From Aristolochia californica (lineage: Eukaryota > Streptophyta > Magnoliopsida > Piperales > Aristolochiaceae): 64,000 nucleotides of DNA. The position numbers and the translations under genes are program-made. The notes below the pieces were generated by a model. That model did no database searches. It was given only the letters and a program-made list of their open reading frames with translations, and had not been told where the DNA came from. Location of the stretch: positions 21,046,164 to 21,110,163 of the forward strand of contig JARWKL010000005.1 of assembly GCA_029961685.1 (NCBI GenBank). The letters are read 5' to 3'. Below are positions 1 through 15,400 of the stretch, piece after piece. How positions within the stretch are numbered: the stretch's first letter is position 1; every line of letters starts with the position of its first letter.

Positions 1-2574
1 CTTGGATAACTAAACTTTTGAGTTCATTTGTGGTGTCTGAATAAATTTTCTTTACTTAAATTTGTTTATTGCTTTAAATTATTTCCATATATAAAGTCAA
101 AAATTTTCATTTTGTTGTCATCGATTTGCCTTTTATCTTTTTTTTTTCTTTACGAGATCAAGGGAAAGTGAAAACACCAATTTTGATTTCAGAAAAAAGT
201 ATCGATCTAAAATGGAAATGCACAATGCACAAATGAAGAGAGAGATAATTCCAAAAAGTGTATGTAATTTTTAGGGATTGTAAACTCTTTTTAGTTTTTA
301 TATATCAGGTTTTGCAATCATCGGGAAAAGGGGGAGGCGGGGGATTTTTAACTGAGCGTTGACTCCCAATCCATATGTCCTTACAAAAATATAGCCCGTT
401 ATGCATGATAAATCACTTTACAATCATCTATTATCGCTAGGTCAGCTTTTTGTAAATGGGCAAAATAATGGCTTGTTTGACTCGAGGAAAATATCCAACC
501 ACACGTTCACTTGAGAATTTAATGTTATTCTCTTTAAAAGGTTTGGATCCATAGGTCATTTGCTTCTTTAACATGTTTCAAGCATGCATATCCATTTTTT
601 AAAACATGTGTAGAAAAATCGTTTTCAAATAAAATTCTGACCTATAAGGGTTGAACTAGTGGAATTTTCCTAACTTGGATAACACAACTTTTGTGTTCAT
701 TTTTGTTGTGTAAATAAATTTTCTTTACTTACATTTGTTTGCTGCTTTGAATTCTATCCATACATAAACTCTAAAATTTTCATTTTTTTTGTGATCTATT
801 TGCCTTTTATCTATTTTTATGTTTACGAGATGAAGGAAAAGTTAAAACTCAAGCTTTGATTTAAGAAAAAAGTATACTTCTAAAATGGAAATGCACAATG
901 AACAAATGAAGAGAGAGATAATTTCAAAAAGAGTCTATAATATTTAGAGATTGTAAACTCTTTTTAGTGTTTATTTATATGGTTCTGCAATCGACAGGAA
1001 AAGAGGGAGGCAGGGGATTTTTAACTTGAGTGTGGACTCGCAATCTATAAGTCATTCCTTACAAAAATAAAACCCGTTACGCATGATAAATCACTTTACA
1101 TTCATCTATGATCATTAGGTCAACTTTTTTTAAATGGGCAAAATAATAGCTTGTTTGACACGGTTAAATATCCCACCGCACGTTCACTTGAGAATTTAAT
1201 GTTATTCTCTTTAAAGGTTTGGATCCATAGGTCATTTGCATCTTTAACTTGTTTCAAGCATGCATATCCATTTTTTAAAACATGTGTAGAAAAATCTCTT
1301 TCTAATAAAATTTTGAGCTATTAGGGTTGAACTAGAGGAATTTCCCAAACTTGGATAACAAAACTTTTTTGTTCATTTGTGCTGTGTGAATAAATTTTCT
1401 TTACTTACATTTTTTTTTCTTTAAATTCCTTCCATACATAAACTCTAAAATTTTCATTTTGTTGTGGTCTATTTGCCTTTTATCTCTTTTTTTTTAGGAG
1501 ATGATGAGAAACTGAAAACACAAGTTTTGATTTAAGAAAAAAGTATACATCTAAAATGGAAATGCACAATGCACAAATTTAGAGAGAGATCATTCCAAAA
1601 AGTGTCTGTAACTTTTAGGGATTGTAAACTCGTTTTAGTTTTTATATATGAGGTTCTGCAATCTTCGGGAAAAGGGGGAGGCGGGGGATTTTTAACAGAG
1701 TGTTGAATCCCAATCCTTAAACCATTCCTTACAAAAAAGGTAGCCCGTTACACATCATAAATCACGATCGTTAGATCATCTTTTTGTAAATCGGCAAAGT
1801 AATGGTTTGTTTGACTCGAGTAAATATCCCACCGTACGTTCACTTGAGAATTTATTGTTATTCTCTTTGAAAGGTTTGGATCCATAGGTCATTTGCATCT
1901 TGAACATGTTTTAAGCATGCATATGTATTTTTTAAAACATGAGTAGAAAAATCTCTTCCTTATAAAATTCCAAGCTATAACGGTTGAACTAGTGGAATTT
2001 CCCTACCTTGGTCAACAAAAATTTTGTGTTCATTTGTGGTGTGTGAATAAATTTTATTTACTTTAATTTTTTATTGCTTTAAATTATTTCCATACATAAA
2101 CTCAAAAATTTTCATTTTGTTGTGATCTATTTGCCTTTTATCTCTTTTTTGTTGTTTACGAGATGAAGGGAAATTGAAAAATCAAGTTTTGATTTAAGAA
2201 AAAAGTATGCATCTAAAATGGAAATTCACAATACACAAATGTAGAGAGAGATAATTCCAAAAAGTGTATGTAATTTATAGGGACTGTAAACTCTTTTTGG
2301 TTTTTATATATCAGGTTCTGTAATCGTTGGGAAAAGGGGGAGGCGGGGGATTTTTACCTGAGTGTTGAATCCCAATCCATAAGTCATTCCTTACAAAAAT
2401 ATAGTCCGTTACGCATGATAAATTGCTTTACAATCATCTATGATCGTTAGGTCAACTTTTTGTAAATGGGCAAAATAATTGCTTGTTTGACTCGGGTAAA
2501 TATCCCACCGCACGTTCAGTTGAGAATTTAATGTTACTCTCTTTAAAATTTTTGGATCCATAGGTCATTTTCAT

Positions 2575-4523
2575 CTTTAACATGTTTGAAGCATGCACAT
2601 CCATTTTTTAAAACATATGTAGAAAAATCTCTTTCTTATAAAATTCTGAGCTAATAAGGTTGAACTAGTAGAATTTCCCAAACTTGGATAACAAAACTTT
2701 TGTGTTAATTTGTGGTGTGTGAATAAATTTTCCTTACTTACATTTGTTTACTACTTTAAATTATTTCCATATATAAAATCTAAAATTTTCATTTTGTTGT
2801 GATCTATTTGCCTTTTATCTCTTTCTTTTGCTTACCAGATGAAACGAAAGTGAAAACTCAACTTTTGATTTAAAAAAAAGTATACATCTACAAGTGAAAC
2901 GTATAATGCAAAAATGAAGAGAGAGATAATTCAAAAAAGCGTCTGTAAATTTTAGGGATTGTAAACTCTTTTTAGTTTTTATTATCAGATTCTGCAATCG
3001 TCGAGAAAGGGGGAGGCATGAAATTTTTAAATGAGTGTTGTATGATCGTTAGGTTCATTTTTTGCAAATGAGCAAAATAATGGCTTGTTTAATTCGGGTA
3101 AATATCCCACTGCACGTTCACTTGAGAATTTATTGTTATTCTCTTTAAAAGGTTTGGATCCATAGGTCAGTTGAATCTTTAACATGTTTCAAGTATTAAT
3201 ATCCATTTTTTTAAACATGTGTAAAAAATCTTTCTTATAAATTTCTGAGCAAGAAGGGTTGTGATAGTGGAATTTCCCAAACTTGGATAACAAAACTTTT
3301 GTGTTCATTTATCGTGTGTGAATAAATTTTCTTTACTTAAGTTTGTTTATTTCTTTAAATTATTTCCATATATAAACTCTAAAATTTTCATTTTGATGTG
3401 ATCTATTAGCCTTTTATCCCTTTTTTTTCGTCTACGAGATTAAGGGAAAGTGAAAACTCAAGTTTTGATTTAAGAAAAAAATAAACATTTAATATTGAAA
3501 TTCACAATGCAAAAATGTAGAGAGAGAAAATTCTAAAAAGTGTATGTAATTTTTTGGGTTTCTAAACTCTTTTTTTTTATATATTTCAGTTTCTGCAATC
3601 GTCAGGATAAGGGGGTGGCGAGGGATTTTTAACTGAGTGTTAACACCCAATCCATAAGTCGTTCCTAACAAAAATATAGCCCATTACACATGGTAAATCA
3701 CTTTACAATCATCTATGATCGTTAGGTCAGCTTTTAGTATATGGGCAAATTAATGGGTTGTTTGACTCGGGTAAATATCCCACCGCACGTTCACTAGAGA
3801 ATTTAAAGTAATTATCTTTAAAAGGTTTGGATCCATAGGTCATTTGCATATTTAACATTTTTAAGCATGCATATCCATTTTTTAAAACATGTGTAGAAAA
3901 ATATCTTTCTTATAAAATTCCGAGCTATAAGGGTTGAACTAGTGGAATTTCCCTAACTTGGATAACAAAACTGTTGGGTTCATTTGTGGTTTGTGAATAA
4001 ATTTTATTTACTTTAATTTGTTTATTGCTTTAAATTCTTTCCATACGTAAACTCTAAAATTTTCATTTTGTTGTATCAATTTGCCTTTTTTCTCTTTTTT
4101 TTTTTTACCAGATGAAGGGAAAGTGAAAACTCAAGTTTTGGTTTAAGAAAAAAATACACCTCTAAAATGGAAATTCACAATGCACAAATGTAGAGAGAAA
4201 TAATTCCAAAAAGTGCCTATAATTTTTTGAGATTGTAAACTCTTTTTAGTTTTTATATATCAGGTTCTCCAATCGTCGGGAAAAGGGGGAGGCGGGGGAT
4301 TTTTAACTTAGTGTTGAATCCCAATCCATAAGTCATTCGTTAAAAAAATATAGGCCATTACGCATAATAAATCACTTTACAATTATTTATGATCGTTAGG
4401 TCAGCTTTTTGTAAGTGGACAAAATAACTACTTGTTTGACTTGGGCAAATATCCCACCGCACATTCAATTGAGAATTTATTGTTAATCTGTTTAAAAAGT
4501 TTGGATCCCTAGGTCATTTGTTT
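2575..4523 (+). repeat. Three-monomer segmental duplication, copy 1
   Basis: This 1949-bp stretch (monomer intervals 602, 673 and 674 bp) is repeated directly afterwards with only a handful of base differences, for example CGTCAGG against CGTCGGG and TACATCTAC against TACATTTAC. Neighbouring monomers differ from each other far more than the two copies do. The breakpoints fall in the shared CTTTAACATGTTTGAAGCATGCA segment, so the exact edge is uncertain by a few tens of bases. This is the expected product of one recent unequal exchange. Confidence 0.93.
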
Positions 4524-6472
4524 CTTTAACATGTTTGAAGCATGCACATCCATTTTTTAAAACATATGTAGAAAAATCTCTTTCTTATAAAATTCTGAGC
4601 TAATAAGGTTGAACTAGTAGAATTTCCCAAACTTGGATAACAAAACTTTTGTGTTAATTTGTGGTGTGTGAATAAATTTTCCTTACTTACATTTGTTTAC
4701 TACTTTAAATTATTTCCATATATAAAATCTAAAATTTTCATTTTGTTGTGATCTATTTGCCTTTTATCTCTTTCTTTTGCTTACCAGATGAAACGAAAGT
4801 GAAAACTCAACTTTTGATTTAAAAAAAAGTATACATTTACAAGTGAAACGTATAATGCAAAAATGAAGAGAGAGATAATTCAAAAAAGCGTCTGTAAATT
4901 TTAGGGATTGTAAACTCTTTTTAGTTTTTATTATCAGATTCTGCAATCGTCGAGAAAGGGGGAGGCATGAAATTTTTAAATGAGTGTTGTATGATCGTTA
5001 GGTTCATTTTTTGCAAATGAGCAAAATAATGGCTTGTTTAATTCGGGTAAATATCCCACTGCACGTTCACTTGAGAATTTATTGTTATTCTCTTTAAAAG
5101 GTTTGGATCCATAGGTCAGTTGAATCTTTAACATGTTTCAAGTATTAATATCCATTTTTTTAAACATGTGTAAAAAATCTTTCTTATAAATTTCTGAGCA
5201 AGAAGGGTTGTGATAGTGGAATTTCCCAAACTTGGATAACAAAACTTTTGTGTTCATTTATCGTGTGTGAATAAATTTTCTTTACTTAAGTTTGTTTATT
5301 TCTTTAAATTATTTCCATATATAAACTCTAAAATTTTCATTTTGATGTGATCTATTAGCCTTTTATCCCTTTTTTTTCGTCTACGAGATTAAGGGAAAGT
5401 GAAAACTCAAGTTTTGATTTAAGAAAAAAATAAACATTTAATATTGAAATTCACAATGCAAAAATGTAGAGAGAGAAAATTCTAAAAAGTGTATGTAATT
5501 TTTTGGGTTTCTAAACTCTTTTTTTTTATATATTTCAGTTTCTGCAATCGTCGGGATAAGGGGGTGGCGAGGGATTTTTAACTGAGTGTTAACACCCAAT
5601 CCATAAGTCGTTCCTAACAAAAATATAGCCCATTACACATGGTAAATCACTTTACAATCATCTATGATCGTTAGGTCAGCTTTTAGTATATGGGCAAATT
5701 AATGGGTTGTTTGACTCGGGTAAATATCCCACCGCACGTTCACTAGAGAATTTAAAGTAATTATCTTTAAAAGGTTTGGATCCATAGGTCATTTGCATAT
5801 TTAACATTTTTAAGCATGCATATCCATTTTTTAAAACATGTGTAGAAAAATATCTTTCTTATAAAATTCCGAGCTATAAGGGTTGAACTAGTGGAATTTC
5901 CCTAACTTGGATAACAAAACTGTTGGGTTCATTTGTGGTTTGTGAATAAATTTTATTTACTTTAATTTGTTTATTGCTTTAAATTCTTTCCATACGTAAA
6001 CTCTAAAATTTTCATTTTGTTGTATCAATTTGCCTTTTTTCTCTTTTTTTTTTTTACCAGATGAAGGGAAAGTGAAAACTCAAGTTTTGGTTTAAGAAAA
6101 AAATACACCTCTAAAATGGAAATTCACAATGCACAAATGTAGAGAGAAATAATTCCAAAAAGTGCCTATAATTTTTTGAGATTGTAAACTCTTTTTAGTT
6201 TTTATATATCAGGTTCTCCAATCGTCGGGAAAAGGGGGAGGCGGGGGATTTTTAACTTAGTGTTGAATCCCAATCCATAAGTCATTCGTTAAAAAAATAT
6301 AGGCCATTACGCATAATAAATCACTTTACAATTATTTATGATCCTTAGGTCAGCTTTTTGTAAGTGGACAAAATAACTACTTGTTTGATTTGGGCAAATA
6401 TCCCACCGCACATTCAATTGAGAATTTATTGTTAATCTGTTTAAAAAGTTTGGATCCCTAGGTCATTTGTTT
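4524..6472 (+). repeat. Three-monomer segmental duplication, copy 2
   Basis: Second copy of the 1949-bp block, in direct tandem with copy 1. It reproduces the same internal deletion (junction near 4989, equivalent to 3040 in copy 1), the same short monomer and the same idiosyncratic variants. Identity is lost after about 6472, where the following monomer differs (ACATTTGTAG against ACATATGTAG). Confidence 0.93.
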
Positions 6473-9400
6473 CTTTAACATGTTTGAAGCATGCATATCC
6501 ATTTTTTAAAACATTTGTAGAAAAATCTCGTTCTTTTAAAATTCCAAACTATTAGGCTCGAACTAGTGGAATTTCCCAAACTTCGATAACAAAACTTTTG
6601 TGTTCATTTGTGGTGTGTGAATAAATTTTCTTTACTTACTTTTGTTTATTGCTTTAAATTCTTTACATTCATAAACTCTAAAATTTTCATTATGTTGTGA
6701 TCAATTTGCCTTTTAACTCTTTTTTTGATTTACGAGATGAAGGGAAAGTGAAAACTCAATTTTTGACTTAAGAAAAAAGTATACATCTAAATTGGAAATG
6801 CACAATGCACAAATGTAGGTTCTGAAATTGTCGAGAAAAGAGGGAGGTGGGTAATTTTTACCTGAGTGTTGACTCCCAATCCATAAGTCATTCCTTACAA
6901 AAATATATCCCATTACCCATGACAAATGACTTTACTATCATCTATGATCGTTAAGTCAGCTTTTTGTAAATGGGAAAAATAATGGCTTATTTCACTCGGG
7001 CAAATATCCCACCGCACTTTCACTTGAGAATTTATTGTCATTCTCTTTAAAAGGTTTGGATCGATAGGTCAATTGAATCTTCGACATGTTTAAAGCATGC
7101 ATATCCATTTTTTAAAACATGTGCAAAAAAATCTCTTTCTTATAAAATTCCGAGCTATTAGGGTTGAGCTAGTGAAATTTCCCAAACTTGGATAACAAAA
7201 CTTTTTCTTTCATTTGTAGGGAGTGAATAAATTTTCTTTGCATACATTTGTTTTTTGCTTTAAATTCTTTTTATACATAAACTCTAAAATTTTCATTTTG
7301 TTGTAATCTAATTGCCTTTTATCACTTTTTTTTTGTTTAAGAGATGATGGGAAAGTCAAAATTCAAGTTTTGGTATAAGAAAAGAGTATACATCTAAAAT
7401 ATAAATGCACAATTCACAAATGTAGAGAGAGATAATTCCAAAAAGTTTCGGTAATATTTAGGGATTGTAAATGCTGTTTTGTTTCTGTATATCCGGTTCA
7501 GGAATCATCGATAAAAGGGGGAGGCGGGGGATTTTTAACTGATAGTTGACTCCCAATCCATAAGTCATTCCTAACACAAATATGTCTGTTGCGCATGATA
7601 AATCACTTTATAATCATCTATGATCATTAGGTCGGCTTTTTGTAAATGGGCAAAATAATGGCTTTTATGACTCGGGTAAATATCCCACCGCACGTTCACT
7701 TGAGAATTTAATGTTATTCTCTTAGGTCATTTGCATCTTTAACATGTTTCATGCATCCATATCTATTTTTCAAACATGTGTAGAAAAATCTCTTTCTGAT
7801 AAAAATTCTGAGCTATTAGGGTTGAACTAGTGCAATTTCCCAAATTTGGATAACAAAACTTTTGTGTTCATTTGTGGTGTGTGAATAAATTTTCTCTCCG
7901 TACATTTGTTTATTGCTTTAAATTATTTCCATACATAAACTCTAAAATTTTCAATTTGTTGTGATCTATTTGCCTTTTATCACTTTTTTTTTACGAGATG
8001 AAGGGAAAGTGAAAGCTAAAGTTTTGATTTAAGAAAGAACTATACATCTAAAATGGAAATTCATAATGCACAGATGTAGAGAGAGATAATTCCAAAAACT
8101 GTATGTAATTTTTAGGGATTGTAGACTCTGTTTAGTTTTTATATATCAGGTTATGCAATCGTCGAGAAAAGGCGGAGGCGGGGGATTTTTAGCAGAGTGT
8201 TGACTCCCAATCCATATGTCATTCCTTACAAAAATATAGCCCGTTATGCAAGATAAATCACTTTACAGTCATCTATGATCGTTAGGTCAGCTTTTTGTAA
8301 ATGAAAAAATAATGGCCATTTTGACTCGTGTAAATATCCCACTGTACGTTCTCTAGAGAATTTAATGTTATTCTCTTTAAAAGGTTTTGATCCTTAGGTC
8401 ATTTGCATATTTAACATGTTTGAAGCATGCGTATCCATTTTTTAAAACATATGTAGAAAAATCTCTTTCTTCTAAAATTCCGAGCTATTAAGGTTGAACT
8501 AGTGGAATTTCCCAAACTTGGATAACAAAAATTTTGTGTTCAATTGTGGAGTGTGAATCAATTTTCTTTACTGAAAATTGTTTATTACCTTAAATTATTT
8601 GGATATATAAACTCTAAAATTTTCATTTTGTTGTGATCTATTAGCCTTTTCTTTTCTTTTTTGTCTATGAGATGAAGGTAAAGTGAAAACTCTAGTTTTG
8701 ATTTAAGAAAAAATATACATTTACAATGGAAATGCACAATACACAAATTTAGAGAGAGATAATTCCAAAAAGTTCCAGTAATTTTTAGGGATTGTAAACT
8801 CTTTTTTGTTTGTATATTTCGGGTTCAGTAATCGTCGGGAAAAAAGGGAGGCGGGGGATTTTTAACAGAGAGTTGACTCCCAATCCATGTGTCATTCCAT
8901 TAAAAGTTATAGCCCATTACGCATGATAAAGCACATTATAATCATCTATAAACGTTAGGTCAGCTTTTTGTAAATAGGATAATTAATGGCTTGTTTGACT
9001 CGGGTAAATATCCCACCGCACGTTCACTTGAGAATTTAATATTATTCTCTTTAAAATATTTTGATCCAAAGGACATTTGAATCTTTAACATGTTTCAAGC
9101 ATCCATATCCTTTTTTTAAAACATGTGTAAAAAAATCTCTTTCTTATAAAATTTTGAGCTATTAGGGTTGAACTAGCGGAATTTCCCAAACTTGGATAAC
9201 AAAACTTTTGTATTCATTTGTGGTGTGTGATTAAAATTTCCTTGCATTTTTTTATTGTTTTAAATTTTTTCCATACATAAACTCTAAAATTTTCATTTTT
9301 TTGTGATCTATTTGCCTTTTATCTCTTTTTCTTGTTTACTTGATGAAGCGAAAGTGAAAACTCAAGTTTTCATTTAAGAAAAAAGTATACATCTACAATG

Positions 9401-12400
9401 GAAATGCATAATGAACAAATGCAGAGAGAGATAATTCATAAAAGTGTCTGTAATGTTTTGGGATTGTAAACTCTTTTTCGGGAAAAGGGGGAGGCGGGGG
9501 ATTTTTAACTGAGTGTTGAATCCCAATCCATAAGTCATTCCTTACAAAAATGTAGCCCGTTATGCATGATAAATCACTTTACAATCATCTATGATCGTTA
9601 GGTCAGCTTTTTCTTAAATGGCAAAATAATGGCTTGTTTTACTCGGGTAAATATCCCTTCGCACGTTCACTTGAAAATTTATTGTTATTCTCTTTAAAAG
9701 GTTTGGATCCATAGGTTATTTGCATCTTTAACATGTTTGAAGCATGCATATCCATTTTTTAAAGCATGTGTAGAAAAATCTCTTTCTTATGAAATTCCGA
9801 GCTATTTGAGTTGAACTAGTGAAATTTCCCAAACTTGAAAAACAAAACTGTTGTGTTCATTTGTGGTGTGTGAATAAATTTTATTTCCTTACATTGGTTT
9901 ATTTCTTGAAATTCTTTCCATACATAAACTCTAAAATTTTCATTTTGTTGTGATCTATTTACCTTTTATCTCTCTTTTTTTGTTTACGAGATGAACGGAA
10001 AGTGAAAACTCAAGTTTTGATTTAAGAAAAAAGTATACATCTAAAATGGAAATGCACAATGCAAAAATGTAGAGAGAAAAATTTCCAAAAAGTGTCAAAA
10101 ATTTCAAGGGATTGTAAACTATTTTCAGTTTTTATATATCAGGTTCAGCAATCGTTGGGATAAGGTGGAGGCATGAAATTTTTAACTCAGTGTTGACTCC
10201 CAATGCATATGTCATTCCTTAATAAAATATAGCTAATTACGCATGATAAATCACTTTACATTCATCTATGATCATTAAGTCAGCCTTTTGTAAATGGGCA
10301 AAATAATGGCTTGTTTGACTTGGGTAAATATCCCACCGAACGTCCACTTGAGAATTTAATGTTATTCTCTTTAGAAGGCTTTGATCCTTAGGTCATTTGC
10401 ATCTTTAACAAGTTTCAAGCATCCATATCCATTTTTTAAAACATATGCAGGAAAATCTCTTTCTTCAAAAATTATGAGCTATAAGGGTTGAACTAGTGGA
10501 ATTTCCCAAACTTGGATAACAAAACTTTTGTGTTCATTTGTGGGGTGTGAATAAATTTTCTTTTCTTTCATTTTTTTATTGCTTTAAATTCTTTCCATAC
10601 AGAAACTCTAAAATTTTCATTTTGTTGTGATCTATTTGCCTTTTATCTCTTTTTTTTTTTGTTTACGAGATTAAGGGAAAGTGAAAACTCAAGTTTTGAT
10701 TTAAGAAAAAAGTATACATCTAAAATGGAAATGCACAGTGCACAAATGTAGAGAGAGATAATTCCAAAAAGTGTCTGTAATTTTTAGGGATTGTAAGCTC
10801 TTTTGAGTTTTTATATATCAAGTTCTGCAATCGTCGGGATAAGGGGGAGGCGAGGGATTTTGAACTGAGTGTTGAATCCCAATCCATAAGTCATTCCTTA
10901 AAAAATGTAACCCGTTACGCATGATAAATCACTTTACAATCATCTATGATCATTAGGTCAGCTTTTTGTAAAATGGCAAAATATGGGCTGGTTTGACTCG
11001 GGTAAATATCCCACCGCACGTTCACTTGGGAATTTAATGTTATTCTCTTTAAAATGTTTGGATCCATAGGTTATTTGCACCTTTAACATGATTGAAGCAT
11101 ACATATCAATTTTTTAAAACATGTGTAGAAAAATCTCTTTATTATAAAATTCCGAGCTATTAGGGTTGAACTAGTGGAATTAGCGAAACCTGAAAAACAA
11201 AACTTTTGTGTTCATTTGTGGTGTGTGAATAAATTTTATTTCCTTACATTTGTTTATTGCTTTAAATTCTTTCCATACATAAACTCTAAAATTTTCATTT
11301 TGTTGTGATCTATTTGCCTTTTATCTCTTTTTTTTGTTTACAAGATAAAGGGAAAGGTAAAACTCAAGTTTTGATTTAAGAAAAAAATATACATCTAAAT
11401 TGGAAATTCTCATTGCACAATTGTAGAGAGAGATAATTTAAAAAAGTGTCTACATTTTTTATGCATTGTAAACTCTCTTTAGTTTTTATATATCAGTTTC
11501 TGCAATCGTCAGGAAAAGGGTGTTGCGGGGGATTTTTAATTGAGAGTTGACTCCCAATCCATAGGTCATTCCATTAAAAAATATAGCCCATTACGCACGA
11601 TAAATCACTTTACAATCATCTATAAACGATAGGTCAACTTTTTGTAAATGGGCAAAATAATGGCTTGTTTGACTCGGGTAAATATACCACCGCACGTTCA
11701 CTTGAGAATTTAATGTTATTCTCTTTAAAAGGTTTGGATCGATAAGTCATTTACATCTTTAACACATTTGAAGCATGCATATCCATTTTTTAAAACATGT
11801 GTAGAAAAATTTCTTTCTTATAAAATTACAAGCTATAAGGGTTAAACTAGTGGAATTTCCCCAACCTGGATAACAAAACATGTGTTTTCATTTGTGGGGT
11901 ATGAATAAATTTGTATTCCTTTCATTTGTTTATTGGTTCAAATTCTTTGCATACATAAACTCTAAAATTTTCATTTTGTTGTGATCTATTTGCCTTTTAT
12001 CTCTTTTTTTTTGTTTATGAGTGATTTCAGAAAAAAGTATACATCTAAAACTGAAATGCAAAATGCAAAAATGTAGGGAGAGATAATTCCAAAAAGTTTT
12101 TGTAATTTTTAGGGATTGTAAACCCTTTTTAGTTTTTATATATCAGGTTCTACAATTGTCGGGAAAAGGGGGAGGCGGGGGATTTTTTACTGAGTGTTGC
12201 AACCATATCCATAAGTCATTCCTTAAAAAAATATAGTCCATTACGCATGATAAATTACTTTACAATCATTTATAAACATTAGGTCAGCTTTTTGTAAAAT
12301 GGCAAAATAATGGCTTGTTTGACTCGGGTAAATATCCCACTGCACGCTCACTTGAGAATTTCATGTTATTCCCTTACAAAGGTTTGGATCCTTAGGTTAT

Positions 12401-15400
12401 TTGCATTTTTAACATGTTTGAAGCATGCATACCCATTTTTTAAAACATGTGTAGAAAAATCTCTTTTTTATAAAATTCCGAGCTATTAGGGTTGAACTAG
12501 TGGAATTTCCAAAAAATGAAAAAAAAAACTATTGTGTTCATTTGTGGTGTGTGAATAAATTTTCTTTCCTTACATTTTTTTATTTCTTTAAATTCTTTCC
12601 ATACATAAACTCTAAAAGTTTCATTTTGTTGTGATCCATTTGCCTTTTATCTCTTTTTATTTTGTCTACGAGATGAAACTCAAGTTTTGATTTAAGAAAA
12701 AGGTATACATCTAAAATGGAAATGTACAATGCACAAATGTAGAGAGATATAATTCCAATAAGTGTCTAAAATTTCTAGGTATTGTAAACTCTTTTTAGTG
12801 TTTATATATCAGGTTCTGCAATCGTCGGGATAAGAGGGAGGCGGGGGATTTTTAACTGTGTTGAATCCCAATCCATAAGTCATTCCTTACAAAAATGTAG
12901 CCCGGTATGCATGATAAATCACTTTACAATCATCTATGATCGTTAGGTTAGCTTTTTGTAAAATAGCAAAATAATGGCTTGTTTGACTCTGGTAAATATC
13001 CCACCGCACGTTCACTTCAGAATTTAATGTTATTCTGTTCAAAAGGTTTGGATCCATAGGTCATTTGCATCTTTAACATGTTTGAAGTATGCAAATCCAT
13101 TTTTAAAAATATGTGAAGAAAAACCTCTTTCTTATAAAATTCCGAGCTATTAGGTTTGAACTAATGGAATTTCCCAAACTTGAAAAACAAAACTATTGTG
13201 TTCATTTGTGTTGTGTGAATAAATTTTCTTTCCGTACATTTTTTTATTGCTTTAAATTCTTTCCATACATAAACTATAAAATTTTCATTTTGTTGTGATC
13301 TATTTGCCTTTTATCTCTTTTTTTTTTACGAGAAGAACGGCTCAAGTTTTGATTCAAGAAAAAAGTATACATCTAAAATGGAAATGCACATTGCACAAAT
13401 GTAGAGAGAGATAATTCCAAAAAGTGTTTTTAATTTTTAGGGATTGTAAACACTTATTAGTTTTTATATATCAGGTTCTGCAATCGTCGGGAAAAGGGGG
13501 AGGCAGTAGATTTTAACTGAGTGTTGAATCCCAATCATAAGTCATTCATGACAAAAATGTAGCCCATTACGCATGATAAATCACTTTACAATCATTTATA
13601 ATCTTTTGGGCAGCTTTTTTTACAATGGAAAAATAATGGCTTGTTTGACTCGAGTAAATATCCCACCGCACGTTCACTTGAGAATTTAAAGTTATTCTCT
13701 TTAAAAGGTTTCGATCCATAGGTTATTTGCATTTTTAACATGTTTGAAGAATGCCTATCCATTTTTTAAAACATGTGTAAAAAATCTTTTTCTAATAAAA
13801 TTCTGAGCTATTAGGGTTGAGCTATTCGAATTTCCGAAACTTGGATAACAAAACTTTTGTGTTCATTTGTTGTGTGTGAATAAATTTTCTTTACTTAAAT
13901 TTGTTTATTGCTTTAAATTCTTTCCATATATAAACTCTAAAATTTTTACTTTGTTGTGATCTATTAGCCTTCTATCTCTTTATTTTTCTACGAGATGAAG
14001 GGAAAGTAAAAACTCAAGTTTTTATTTAAGAAAAAAAATATACATTTAAAATGGAAATGCACAATGCACAAATGTAGAGAGAGATAATTCCAAAAACTAT
14101 CTATAATTTTTAGGGATTGTAAACTCTTTTCAGTTTTTATATATCAGGTTCTGCAATCGTCAGGAAAAGGTGGAGGCGGGGGATTTTTAACTGAGAGTTG
14201 ACTCCCAATCCATCAGTCATTCGATACAAAAATTTAGCCCATTATGCATGACAAATCACTTTACAATCATCAATGATCGTTAGGTCAGCTTTTTGTAAAT
14301 GGGCAAAATAATGGCTTGTTTGACTCGAGTAAATATCCCACCACACGTTCACTTGAGAATTGAATGAGAAATTGTTTAAATGCTTTGGATCCATAGGTCA
14401 TTTCAATCTTTAACATGTTTCAAGCACCCATCTCCATTTTTCAAAAGATGTGTAAAAAAATCTCTTTCTTATAAAACTCTGAGCTATTAGGGTTGAACTA
14501 GTGGAATTTCCCAAACTATCATAACAAATCTTTTGTGTTCATTTGTGGTGTGTGAATAAATTTTCGTTACTTAAAATTTTTTTATTGTTTTAAAATCTTT
14601 CCATACAAAAACTCTAAAATTTTCATTTTGTTGTGATCTATTTGCCTTTTATCTCTATTTCTTGTTTACAAGATGAAGAGAGTGAAAACTCAAGTTTTGA
14701 TTTATGGAAAAAGTATACATTTACAATGGAAATACACTGTGAAAAAATGTAGATAGAGATAATTCCAAAAAGTGTCTGTATGTTTTTGGGAGTATCAACT
14801 CTTTTTAGTTTTTATTATCAGGTTCTACAATCGTCAGGAATAAGGGGAGGCAGGGAATTTTTAACTGAGTGTTGACTCCCAATCCATATTTCATTCTTTA
14901 CAAAAATATAGCCCGTTACGCATGATAAATCACTTTGAAATCATCTATGATCGTTAGGTCAAATTTTTGTAAATGGGCAAAATAATGGCTTGTTTGACTC
15001 GGGAAAATATCCCACCGCACGTTCACTTGAGAATCTAATGTTATTCTCTTTAAAAGGTTTGGATCAATAGGTCATTTGCATCTTTAACATGTTTGAAGCA
15101 TGCATATCCATTTTTTAAAACATGTGTAGAAAAATCTCTTTCTTATAAAATTCCGAGTAATTAGGGTTGAACTAGTGGAATTTCCCAAACTTGGATAACA
15201 AAACTTTTGTGTTCATTTGTGGTGTGTGAAAAAATTTTCTTTCCTTACATTTGTTTATTGCTTTAAATTCTTTCCATACATAAACTATAAAATTTTAATT
15301 TTGTTGTGTTCAATTTGCTTTTTTTTTTTTTTTTTACGAGATGAAGGGAAAGTGAGAAATTAAGTTTCGATTTAAGAAAAAAGTATACATCTAAAATGGA

